Position numbers and translations under genes: made by a program
DNA from: Neobacillus mesonae
GTDB taxonomy: Bacteria; Bacillota; Bacilli; Bacillales; Cytobacillaceae
Assembly (NCBI RefSeq): GCF_023715155.1
Contig: NZ_JAMBNQ010000012.1
Location: forward strand, 1-64,000
Length of the DNA stretch: 64,000 bases
Direction of reading: 5' to 3'
In this document: piece by piece, positions 26,631 to 34,424 of the stretch
How the letters are laid out: each line of letters opens with the position of its first letter
Position numbering within the stretch: position 1 is the first letter of the stretch
Notes under the pieces: model-generated
What the model was told of the DNA's origin: nothing
What the model saw: only the letters and a program-made list of their open reading frames with translations
The model's database searches: none

Positions 26631-28464
26631 TTTCAACACCTTGCTTTAATACATGTAAAACAGGTGCAAATGGCTGTATTTCTTTTGTATAAAAATAATT
26701 TCTAAAAGGGTCTCCAAGCTTTTTTAAACGATTTAAAGCATTTTCCATTGTAAACATCTTTGGCTCGAGCTGAACGTTTACTTCCTCCCAGTATAACGGA
26801 GTTGCTGCACCACCATGTTCGTTGCCTCTTAATGAATAAGGGGCAATAATTGTTTTGCCTTCCCCATGCTGTACATAGTCCACATAAAGCCTGTTCCCTC
26901 GCTTTTTTTTCATTCGTTCAATTGTAAAAGAATCAGGGTCTTTAGTAATCAAATAGTCGGCAATAAAACTGGTAAATAACCTCGTGTCATCAAATGTGAA
27001 TTCTCCTTCTGGAAGCGGAAGATAAATTTGTAATCCTTTGTTTCCAGAAGTTTTGATAAATCCTATTAAATTAAGCTGATCCAGTACTTCTTTGATTAAT
27101 AATGCCGCTTTAACTGCTAAATGGAAATCTTCCTTTGATGGGGGATCCAAATCAAAAACAATTTCACTTGGCCCTTTACTGTAAATGGTTTGAAACGGAA
27201 CATGGAATTCAATTGCCAGTTGATTGCCGAGCCAAATTAGGGTTTTGAGATTGTTGCAAACAATATAATTGATGTCATCTGCTATTTGGGTTTCAACAAA
27301 ATCCGGAGCATAATCAGGACAGTTTTTTTGATAAAAAGCTTCGCCGAACGTTCCGTGCGGATAACGGATAACTGTCAATAAACGATTTTTTAAAAATGGC
27401 AGCATATAGGGGGATACTTCCCGCAAATAAAGGATATAATCTGTCTTTTGAATATGGAATTGTTCCCATAGCGGCTTTTCAGGATGGGTAATCTCTAAAT
27501 CCTTTGGTAAATTTTTTTGACCAAATTTAAAATGTTCATATGTACAATTTTCTGGCTTTAAATCAAACCGGAATTGATCAAAATGGGGCTCTCTTAATTG
27601 ATTTTCGTACAGCTCAAGGTATTTTACCTCAAGGCATATGGCAGGTTCAACATAAATAATTTGTTGATCTGAGCTTTTCATGTTTTGTTTAATAATCTGC
27701 CCAAGTGCTTGTTTTTCTTCAGGTTTAAATCCAAATAGAACTTGGCCGATTGGATATATTTCATTACCATTGTATACTGATACGAAAAAATAGCCGTTTG
27801 TTTTATCATAGGATGTGACAAAACAGTCTACATATTTCCAATTCTTGTATTTTAACCATTGTAAAGAACGTTTACCCTCCTCCCAAGGACTTTGCCCGTT
27901 TTTCGCAACAATTCCTTCTCCATCAAATAAAACTACTTTTTCCCATATTTCCATGAAATCCTCATAAGCGGTTACCGGTTGGAGCAGCTGGGGATTTGAT
28001 GGGTTGGCAAGCAGCTCAAATTCAAGTGAGTGAAATAACTCCATCAGCTTATCTTTTCTTTTTTTAAAGGGTAGTGTATTTAAAGGTTTTCCTGCTAACT
28101 CTAATAAATCAAATACCATGAGGCGGCATGGTGCATTTTCTGCTTGTTCGGCTATTTTTGCTGCTGATTTCATACGACCGCGGACTTGTAATGCAGAAAA
28201 ATTTGCTTTATAAGGGTTCTGCAGCAATACTAATTCACAATCGAGCTGAAGGGGTAAAAAAGGCTGAAATTTAACATCATTTTCTAATGAAAAATTTATA
28301 ATTTCCGGAAATTGCGGTATTAACGATTTTCCATTTCTGCTTGTTAATTCAATTCCATTTTTATTCCAATCAAGAATTGCACGAAAGCCATCATATTTGA
28401 CTTCATAAAACCACCCGGGGCGATTAGGACTTTCAAAAGTAAGGGTTGGCAGCATTGGTTTCAT
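26620..28464 (-). CDS. ligD: ATP-dependent DNA ligase D (NHEJ)
   Basis: A 614-residue Bacillus-type LigD. The N-terminal ligase domain starts at MLPTLTF with the AMP-lysine motif EVKYDGFR (Lys in KYDGFR); the middle holds an OB-like part and the C-terminal half a LigD-type polymerase domain (TVIRYPHGTFGEAFYQKNCP, VFDLDPPSKEDF). There is no phosphoesterase domain, as usual in Bacillus. It joins DNA ends with Ku, encoded divergently. A sigma-G-like promoter lies upstream, which fits expression in the forespore and repair in spores. Confidence 0.95.
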   Translation of the reverse strand: MKPMLPTLTFESPNRPGWFYEVKYDGFRAILDWNKNGIELTSRNGKSLIPQFPEIINFSLENDVKFQPFLPLQLDCELVLLQNPYKANFSALQVRGRMKSAAKIAEQAENAPCRLMVFDLLELAGKPLNTLPFKKRKDKLMELFHSLEFELLANPSNPQLLQPVTAYEDFMEIWEKVVLFDGEGIVAKNGQSPWEEGKRSLQWLKYKNWKYVDCFVTSYDKTNGYFFVSVYNGNEIYPIGQVLFGFKPEEKQALGQIIKQNMKSSDQQIIYVEPAICLEVKYLELYENQLREPHFDQFRFDLKPENCTYEHFKFGQKNLPKDLEITHPEKPLWEQFHIQKTDYILYLREVSPYMLPFLKNRLLTVIRYPHGTFGEAFYQKNCPDYAPDFVETQIADDINYIVCNNLKTLIWLGNQLAIEFHVPFQTIYSKGPSEIVFDLDPPSKEDFHLAVKAALLIKEVLDQLNLIGFIKTSGNKGLQIYLPLPEGEFTFDDTRLFTSFIADYLITKDPDSFTIERMKKKRGNRLYVDYVQHGEGKTIIAPYSLRGNEHGGAATPLYWEEVNVQLEPKMFTMENALNRLKKLGDPFRNYFYTKEIQPFAPVLHVLKQGVEKKR

Positions 28465-28487
28465 TATAAGAATTCCCCTTTTTCATT

Positions 28488-28516
28488 TAGTATGTGAAAG
28501 AACATCTTTTTCATGC
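28488..28516 (-). promoter_or_regulatory. Sigma-G-like promoter of ligD
   Basis: Reverse strand: GCATGA (-35), 16 bases, CATACTA (-10). Both match the sigma-G pattern; B. subtilis ligD/ku (ykoU/ykoV) belongs to the sigma-G regulon. Confidence 0.7.
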
Positions 28517-28592
28517 TTTGGCAATTGTTTTTATGAATTATGGAGCTGTAAAGGTCAAACAATATGATTAAAAAAGAATGGAGAAATTTTTT

Positions 28593-29447
28593 ATGCATAC
28601 GATGTGGAAAGGCAGTATTAGTTTTGGACTTGTCAATATCCCCATTAAGCTTCATACAGCGACAGAAGATAAGGACATTAAGCTAAGGACACTGCATAAT
28701 AAATGCCATGCCCCCATTAAATATGAAAAGATTTGTACAGTTTGTGAAGAGGAAGTTAAACCTGAAGATATTGTGAAGGCTTATGAATATACAAAAGGAA
28801 AATTCGTTGTCTTAGAACAGGATGATCTTGAGAAACTTAGAAAAGAAAATGAGGACAAGGCTGTTGAAATCATTGATTTCGTAAAGATTGAAGAAATTGA
28901 TCCAATCTATTTCGACCGAAGTTATTATATGTCACCAAATGAAGGCGGCAGCAAAGCTTATTCTTTATTACGGAAAGCTTTAGAAGAAACACAAAAAGTG
29001 GGATTGGCAAAAATTATTATTCGATCCAAAGAACAATTGGCTGTAATACGTGTTTATGAAAATACACTAGTAATGGAAACCATTCATTTTCCAGATGAGG
29101 TTCGCAAAGCGGGGGATGTTCCGAATGTTCCATCAGAGGATAAAGTGACGAAAAAGGAGCTAGATACCGCAATTTTACTAATTGATCAATTAACAACAGA
29201 ATTTGAACCGGAGAAATACACGGACGAATACCGTACAGCATTACTGGAATTAATTGAAACAAAACGCCAAGGAAAAGAAACTGTCACTGCGGCAGCAAAA
29301 GAGCCTCAAGCTTCAAATGTCACTGATTTAATGGCTGCACTTCAAGCTTCGATTGACAGAACAAAACCTAAAACTGCTGCTGCAGTACAAAAGAAAACAG
29401 CAGCACCTAGGAAAAAAGCACCTGTTAAGGTAAAAAAAGAAGCTTAA
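28593..29447 (+). CDS. ku: Ku protein, NHEJ
   Basis: A 284-residue bacterial Ku homodimer subunit that binds DNA ends and recruits LigD. The start MHTMWKGSISFGLVNIPIKL and the blocks YEKICTVCEEEVKPEDIVKAYEY and YDRSYYMSPNEG-like (FDRSYYMSPNEG) are typical. The C-terminal tail after residue 225 is Lys/Ala-rich (KKTAAPRKKAPVK), like the DNA-contacting tails of other Ku proteins. The ATG at 28593 follows GGAGAAA; an earlier ATG adds only MEKFF. Divergent from ligD. Confidence 0.95.
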   Translation: MHTMWKGSISFGLVNIPIKLHTATEDKDIKLRTLHNKCHAPIKYEKICTVCEEEVKPEDIVKAYEYTKGKFVVLEQDDLEKLRKENEDKAVEIIDFVKIEEIDPIYFDRSYYMSPNEGGSKAYSLLRKALEETQKVGLAKIIIRSKEQLAVIRVYENTLVMETIHFPDEVRKAGDVPNVPSEDKVTKKELDTAILLIDQLTTEFEPEKYTDEYRTALLELIETKRQGKETVTAAAKEPQASNVTDLMAALQASIDRTKPKTAAAVQKKTAAPRKKAPVKVKKEA

Positions 29448-29467
29448 GTTTATTCGACATTTGGGTA

Positions 29468-29507
29468 AACAACAGGGATTCCGCTTCATACGGAATCCCT
29501 GTTGTTA
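29468..29507 (+). terminator. Bidirectional hairpin between ku and the DUF6509 gene
   Basis: A perfect long stem: ACAACAGGGATTCCG pairs with CGGAATCCCTGTTGT across a 7-base loop; no strong T run, so its efficiency is uncertain. Confidence 0.65.
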
Positions 29508-29798
29508 ATCATCTATATGCTCCGAACAAAAATGAAGTACTGTTTCCTCTTCATCATCTTCAAGGGCAAAGTCTAAAACTTCATCACTTTCCTTTTCATA
29601 AAAATGATAATTGGCTATTTTCCCTTCATCGTTTTCGACAGCAAAAAGAACCCTTAAACCAATCCCTTTTTCAGAATAAAGCTCGTCCTCTTCATCTATA
29701 TCAAGGTCAAGAAAAAATTCATAGCGGTCTCCCTTTAGTAAGCCAATGGGATCTTCCAATTTTTCTACTGTATAGCTAGTGATATTCAAGTATATCAT
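29505..29798 (-). CDS. DUF6509 family protein
   Basis: A 97-residue acidic protein whose start (YLNITSYTVEKLEDPIGLLKGDRYEF) and middle (DIDEEDELYSEKGIGLRVL) match DUF6509-type small Bacillus proteins; function unknown. The C-terminus is very acidic (LEDDEEETV). A structured repeat lies in its upstream region. Confidence 0.72.
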   Translation of the reverse strand: MIYLNITSYTVEKLEDPIGLLKGDRYEFFLDLDIDEEDELYSEKGIGLRVLFAVENDEGKIANYHFYEKESDEVLDFALEDDEEETVLHFCSEHIDD

Positions 29799-29817
29799 CC
29801 TTTACGTTATTTTCTAT

Positions 29818-29885
29818 TCACGGTTATCCCGCATTAACAGGCCTAACCATCAGTACGGATGGGATAACCCCCGCTGATGGAGTTT
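29818..29885 (-). repeat. Structured intergenic element with nested inverted repeats
   Basis: GGTTATCCC (29821) can pair with GGGATAACC (about 29861), and CCATCAG (29849) with CTGATGG (29873), so two alternative pairings overlap. It lies between the tRNA genes and the DUF6509 gene, both on the reverse strand. It could be an intergenic repeat, a processing site or a terminator of the tRNA transcript. Confidence 0.45.
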
Positions 29886-29989
29886 CACTTTATTATACAC
29901 TTTTTTCTAATCATAAATAAAATGGACACCAAAAAATGAGAAAATAAAAAACGCCAGAAATCTCTGCCGTTGTTTTTACCTCTATTTGA

Positions 29990-30082
29990 ATGGCGGAGAA
30001 GGTGAGATTCGAACTCACGCGACGGTTACCCGCCCTAACGCATTTCGAGTGCGCCCCCTTATAACCACTTGGGTACTTCTCC
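29990..30082 (-). tRNA. tRNA-Ser (CGA)
   Basis: 93 nt with encoded CCA. Acceptor GGAGAAG pairs with CTTCTCC; the anticodon stem GCGCA/TGCGT encloses loop CTCGAAA, giving anticodon CGA (reads UCG). A long variable arm (class II) and T-arm GTGAG-TTCGAAT-CTCAC are present. It is followed by the Gly tRNA upstream on the same strand. Confidence 0.95.
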
Positions 30083-30093
30083 AAAAAACTAAA

Positions 30094-30164
30094 AGCGGGT
30101 GAGGGGAATCGAACCCCCGCCGTCAGCTTGGGAAGCTGAAATTCTACCATTAAACCACACCCGC
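30094..30164 (-). tRNA. tRNA-Gly (CCC)
   Basis: 71 nt, no encoded CCA. Acceptor GCGGGTG/CACCCGC, anticodon stem TCAGC/GCTGA with loop TTCCCAA, giving anticodon CCC (reads GGG). It is 11 bases upstream of tRNA-Ser and probably cotranscribed. Confidence 0.95.
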
Positions 30165-30258
30165 ATATCATTGGTTAAGACAATAGTTATTATAACATAA
30201 TAATTTTAAATATGGTAGTAAAAAACTGAACTTTAATAAAGATAATGAAGAGTTTTTC

Positions 30259-30338
30259 AGAAAACGTTCAAAAACAATCATAAAAATGATTGATTTTGAA
30301 AGAAAATGATTGATTTTTGCAATCGATTTCACTATGAT
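30259..30338 (+). promoter_or_regulatory. fru operon promoter with FruR-type operators and a possible cre site
   Basis: Sigma-A promoter TTGATT (30310-30315), 17 bases, TATGAT (30333-30338). Upstream, CAATCAT-AAAA-ATGATTG (30275-30292) is a perfect palindrome, and a second ATGATTG (30306-30312) sits 20 bases on, overlapping the -35, followed by CAATCGAT. These repeated half-sites are likely bound by FruR. AGAAAACGTTCAAA (30259-30272) resembles a CcpA cre with two mismatches. Confidence 0.7.
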
Positions 30339-30372
30339 AGGTACAGATACCAAAAATATTGGTGGTGATGAT

Positions 30373-31125
30373 TTGTTAACACCGGAACGTCATCGAGTCA
30401 TTCTTCAATTGTTAAAAGAAAAAAATATCATTAAAATACAAGAAGTTATGGAGCTGACAAATAGCTCAGAATCAACAATTCGCAGAGATTTGTCGATGCT
30501 CGAAAAACAAAAGTATTTAAAAAGAATTCATGGCGGGGCTAAAGTGCTGCAAGGTAAACTCCAAGAACCCAGCATGGAAGAGAAATCCTCCAAAAACCTT
30601 CAGGAAAAGCGGCTGATTGCTAAATATGCTGCAAGTTTGGTGGAAAAAGGGGACTGTATCTATCTTGATGCAGGGTCAACCATATTTGAAATGATTGAGT
30701 ATCTAGAAGTTAAAGATATCGTTGTCGTGACAAATGGGTTGATGCATTTTTCTTCTTTAATAAATAAAGGTATTCCTGTTTATGGAATTGGAGGGTTTGT
30801 AAAACCAAAAACCAACGCTTTTGTCGGAAGAGGTGCCTTAGCTAGTCTGGAACTTTACCGTTTTGACAAATGTTTTATGGGTGTCAATGGAATACATCCA
30901 CAGTTTGGATATACTACCCCAGATCAAGAAGAGGCTTTGGTAAAGCAAAGGGCCATTTCACTTACTAGAGAGGCTTTTGTTATAGCAGACAGTTCGAAAT
31001 TCTCAGAAATTTCTTTTGCAAAAATCACGGATATACATGAGGCATCTATTATTACAAACGAAATAGATACAGGTATGGAAAAACAATATTTAAATAGAAC
31101 CACGATAAAGGTTGTGACAACATGA
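30373..31125 (+). CDS. fruR: Fructose operon repressor, DeoR family
   Basis: A 250-residue DeoR-family regulator: N-terminal winged helix (TPERHRVILQLLKEK... SESTIRRDLSMLEKQ) and a C-terminal sugar-phosphate-sensing domain (YLDAGSTIFEMIEYL, VVVTNG, FMGVNGIHPQFGYTTPD). By analogy with the family, fructose 1-phosphate would be the effector. The TTG at 30373 follows GGTGGTGATGAT; longer upstream in-frame starts are inside the promoter and are rejected. First gene of fruRKA, overlapping fruK by 4 bases. Confidence 0.93.
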   Translation: MLTPERHRVILQLLKEKNIIKIQEVMELTNSSESTIRRDLSMLEKQKYLKRIHGGAKVLQGKLQEPSMEEKSSKNLQEKRLIAKYAASLVEKGDCIYLDAGSTIFEMIEYLEVKDIVVVTNGLMHFSSLINKGIPVYGIGGFVKPKTNAFVGRGALASLELYRFDKCFMGVNGIHPQFGYTTPDQEEALVKQRAISLTREAFVIADSSKFSEISFAKITDIHEASIITNEIDTGMEKQYLNRTTIKVVTT

Positions 31126-32036
31126 TTTATACATTAACATTAAACCCTTCTGTAGATTACATTGTTAAACTTGGCAGCTTTAAATTGGGTGAATTAAACC
31201 GTACCAACAATGAGGCGAAATTTCCTGGAGGAAAAGGAATTAATGTTTCCAGGGTTTTAAAACAAATGGGAACGGAAAGTGAAGCTTTAGGGTTTGTTGG
31301 TGGTTTTACAGGAACATATATAGAACAATTTCTTCACGAAGAAAACATTGAAACAGATTTTGTTCGTGTAGAGGAAGATACACGAATTAATATTAAACTA
31401 AAAACAGCTAAGGAAACTGAAATCAATGCAGGTGGTCCAGCCATTTCAGAAGCCGATTTTCAATTGCTTATAGAGAAAATAAAGAAATTAGGTAAAACCG
31501 ATTTAATCGTATTAGCAGGCAGCATTCCCACCTCGCTTCCGGTAGGCACCTATGAGGAACTAGTAAAAATATGCCGGGAAAACGGAACACAATTTGTTGT
31601 TGATGCTGAAGGAGATCTGCTTAAAAAAGTGATTCCATTTCAGCCGTTTTTAATTAAACCAAATCATCATGAACTTGGGGACCTCTTTCAAGTATCTATC
31701 TCCACTCCCGAAGAGGTAATACCTTATGGAAAAGAATTAATTAACATGGGTGCTCAAAACGTCATTGTTTCCCTAGCAGACAAAGGAGCAGTATTTTTAA
31801 ATAAAGAAATGATTTTATATGCAAAAGTTCCCAAAGGGCAAGTCAAGAATTCTGTGGGAGCAGGAGATTCCATGGTCGCAGGGTTTTTAGCCGCTTATTC
31901 TCAAACGAAAGATTGGTTGGAAGCATTTAAATTTAGTGTTGCTTCTGGAAGCGCAACTGCATTTTCTTTGGGACTTTGTACTAAGGAAAAAGCATTAGAT
32001 GTTATGAAACAAGTTGAAATTACTGAAATTGGTTAG
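31122..32036 (+). CDS. fruK: 1-phosphofructokinase
   Basis: A 304-residue PfkB/ribokinase-family enzyme that phosphorylates fructose 1-phosphate to fructose 1,6-bisphosphate. The start MIYTLTLNPSVDYIV, GGKGINVSRVLKQMG, and the C-terminal GAGDSMVAGFLA motif (catalytic Asp) are diagnostic. It starts in an ATGA overlap with fruR and is 12 bases from fruA. Confidence 0.96.
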   Translation: MIYTLTLNPSVDYIVKLGSFKLGELNRTNNEAKFPGGKGINVSRVLKQMGTESEALGFVGGFTGTYIEQFLHEENIETDFVRVEEDTRINIKLKTAKETEINAGGPAISEADFQLLIEKIKKLGKTDLIVLAGSIPTSLPVGTYEELVKICRENGTQFVVDAEGDLLKKVIPFQPFLIKPNHHELGDLFQVSISTPEEVIPYGKELINMGAQNVIVSLADKGAVFLNKEMILYAKVPKGQVKNSVGAGDSMVAGFLAAYSQTKDWLEAFKFSVASGSATAFSLGLCTKEKALDVMKQVEITEIG

Positions 32037-32048
32037 GGGTGTGACAAC

Positions 32049-33917
32049 ATGAAAATTACAGAATTACTATCAAAAAATACAATACTGCTTAATATTGAAG
32101 GCAGCCAAAAAGAAAATGCCATTGACCAGCTGGTTAATGTTCTAGTTAGTGCTGGAAAAGTAACTGACCGAAATATGTTTAAAAAAGAAATAATGAACCG
32201 TGAAGCAAAGAGTACAACAGGTATTGGAGACGGGATTGCTATCCCGCATGCAAAGACAGAGGCTGTGAAAGAAGCTGCCATCGCATTTGGCAAGTCTTTT
32301 TCAGGGGTCAATTATGAATCTTTAGACGGGAAGCCTGCCCATTTATTTTTCATGATTGCTGCCCCTGAAGGAGCGAATAATACGCACTTAGAAGCATTGG
32401 CTCGTCTTTCCGGGCTGCTGATGAAAGCCGAAGTCCGGTATGAATTATTAAAGGCAGCTACAGCTGAGGAAATAATAAACACCCTTAACAGCTATGACAA
32501 AGAGGAGAAAGAAGAAAAGGTTTCTTCTGCAGCTGACAAAATGTCCATCGTGGCCGTAACAGGCTGCCCAACAGGTATTGCACATACTTACATGGCAGCT
32601 GACTCTCTAAAAGGAAAAGCAGCCGAAATGGGTGTGCCGATAAAGGTTGAAACAAATGGTTCCGGCGGTGCGAAGAACATCCTGACACCAGAGGATATAG
32701 ATAAGGCCGCAGCTGTTATTATTGCAGCAGATATCAATGTTGATATGGAACGGTTTAAAGGCAAACATGTTATTCAGACGGCTGTTGCTGATGGAATTCG
32801 AAAACCAGAGCAATTAATTGAAAAAGCTTTAAAACAGGATGCTCCTATTTACCAAGGCCAAGGTCAGAATCAGAACAAGTCAGCAGAACAGAAATCAACT
32901 AGAAAAGGCTTTTATAAGCATTTAATGAATGGGGTTTCCAATATGCTTCCATTTGTTGTTGGAGGCGGGATTTTGATCGCTATCAGTTTCCTGTTTGGGT
33001 ATAATTCAGCTAATCCGGATGACCCTTCTTATAATCCGATTGCTGCAGTAATTAAAGCCATCGGAGGGGATAATGCATTTGCTTTAATTGTCCCTGTTCT
33101 TGCAGGTTTTATTGCATTAAGTATTGCAGACCGTCCTGGTTTTGCACCTGGTATGGTAGGCGGAATGATGGCTGCACATGGCGGTGCAGGCTTCCTTGGC
33201 GGTCTGATTGCCGGTTTCTTAGCAGGATATATTGTTCTTTTGCTTAAAAAGATTTTCGAAGGTCTGCCAAAATCCTTAGAAGGGATTAAAAGTATCTTAC
33301 TTTATCCTTTATTCGGAATAGCCATTACCGGGTTCTTAATGCATTATGTTATTAATAATCCAGTAGCATGGCTGAATAAAGAAATTACACATTGGCTGAC
33401 AGGTCTTGGAACAGGAAATGCGGTTCTTTTAGGAATTATTCTTGGTTTAATGATGGCCATTGATATGGGCGGCCCTATCAATAAAGCAGCATATGTTTTT
33501 GGGACAGGATTATTAGCAAGCGGTGTATATGAACCAATGGCTGCGATTATGGCGGCAGGAATGGTTCCGCCATTAGCAATTGCACTTGCAACAACTATTT
33601 TTAGAAATAAATTTAATGACCAGGATAAAGATGCAGGAAAAGCATGTTATGTGATGGGTCTGTCGTTTATTACGGAAGGAGCAATACCTTTTGCGGCTGC
33701 GGATCCGATTCGGGTTATACCTTCCATGATGATTGGTTCAGCTATAGCTGGTGCCCTGTCAATGGCATTTCATATTGGACTAAGAGCACCGCATGGCGGA
33801 ATTTTCGTAGCATTTTTAGTCGAAAATGGAGCTTTAAAATATTTATTGGCCATACTAATTGGTTCTATCGTTTCAGCAATATTAATGGGTTTCTTGAAAA
33901 AGCCTGTAAAAGCATAA
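32049..33917 (+). CDS. fruA: PTS fructose-specific EIIABC
   Basis: A 622-residue fused permease. Order: EIIA (1-145, phospho-His in GIAIPHAKT), EIIB (from about 160, phospho-Cys in VTGCPTGIAHTYMAA) and EIIC (from about 290, about ten transmembrane helices). It takes up fructose and phosphorylates it to fructose 1-phosphate, the FruK substrate. GGGGTGTGACAAC precedes the ATG. Last gene of the operon. Confidence 0.97.
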   Translation: MKITELLSKNTILLNIEGSQKENAIDQLVNVLVSAGKVTDRNMFKKEIMNREAKSTTGIGDGIAIPHAKTEAVKEAAIAFGKSFSGVNYESLDGKPAHLFFMIAAPEGANNTHLEALARLSGLLMKAEVRYELLKAATAEEIINTLNSYDKEEKEEKVSSAADKMSIVAVTGCPTGIAHTYMAADSLKGKAAEMGVPIKVETNGSGGAKNILTPEDIDKAAAVIIAADINVDMERFKGKHVIQTAVADGIRKPEQLIEKALKQDAPIYQGQGQNQNKSAEQKSTRKGFYKHLMNGVSNMLPFVVGGGILIAISFLFGYNSANPDDPSYNPIAAVIKAIGGDNAFALIVPVLAGFIALSIADRPGFAPGMVGGMMAAHGGAGFLGGLIAGFLAGYIVLLLKKIFEGLPKSLEGIKSILLYPLFGIAITGFLMHYVINNPVAWLNKEITHWLTGLGTGNAVLLGIILGLMMAIDMGGPINKAAYVFGTGLLASGVYEPMAAIMAAGMVPPLAIALATTIFRNKFNDQDKDAGKACYVMGLSFITEGAIPFAAADPIRVIPSMMIGSAIAGALSMAFHIGLRAPHGGIFVAFLVENGALKYLLAILIGSIVSAILMGFLKKPVKA

Positions 33918-33951
33918 AAGAGAAAAAGAGCAGCGTTATTTCAGCTCTCAG

Positions 33952-33988
33952 ATTGCCGAGAAAGGGTATGTTTTCTCGGCAATTTTTT
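33952..33988 (+). terminator. Terminator of the fru operon
   Basis: ATTGCCGAGAAA pairs with TTTTCTCGGCAAT, then TTTTTC. Confidence 0.9.
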
Positions 33989-34087
33989 CATTTTATCAAA
34001 CATAATAACGCTATTTATTAAAGAATTATTCTGCTAACGGGCCCATTGAACAGCCTATTTTTTAATAATAGGCTATGTTAAACTTGG

Positions 34088-34335
34088 CTGTTGATTTTCG
34101 CTCCACAAGGAAGTCTTCATCAGCATGAGCATCGCACGACAAAAAGCGATAGATTTTAGAAGGAGGCACAAGCGGTTCGCGGGCGGCCTCCTCGGCGCCA
34201 GCGCCTGCGGGGGCTCCCCTGGCACGTACTCCTTGAGGACATTGAATTACATCCTTGAATTCTCACATGCACGAAGGAAATGCGTTAGCATTTCCGAAGA
34301 GTCTTCGTGCCTTCCGCTGCAATCAACAGGGTTAT
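34088..34335 (+). repeat. Bacillus-type intergenic repeat, copy 2
   Basis: Inverted ends: CTGTTGATT...CGCTCC on the left and the complement of GCAGCGGAAGG with AATCAACAG on the right. The inner part has TGCGTTAGCATTTCCG and GAGTCTTCGTGCCTTCC, well-known blocks of a large Bacillus intergenic repeat family. The 70-codon frame inside has a high-GC composition unlike nearby genes and is not a gene. It lies between convergent operons. Confidence 0.7.
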
Positions 34336-34366
34336 AAAAAAATCAACACCACTCTTTAACTGTATA

Positions 34367-34398
34367 AAATAAAAAGCTGTCGAAAGTTCTTCGACAGC
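34367..34398 (-). terminator. Terminator of the MFS transporter gene
   Basis: Reverse strand: GCTGTCGAA/TTCGACAGC stem followed by TTTTTATTTT. Confidence 0.85.
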
Positions 34399-34424
34399 CT
34401 GAGGGCTGAGTTTTTCAGCTCTTT

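Noticed and set aside
28520..28592. Sigma-G promoter for ku
   Set aside because: TGAATT and CAATATG are present but spaced about 20 bases apart, outside the usual range.
30165..30258. Further tRNA genes
   Set aside because: No additional cloverleaf can be drawn upstream of tRNA-Gly.
34125..34337. 70-codon forward frame
   Set aside because: It coincides with the high-GC intergenic repeat and has no ribosome-binding site.
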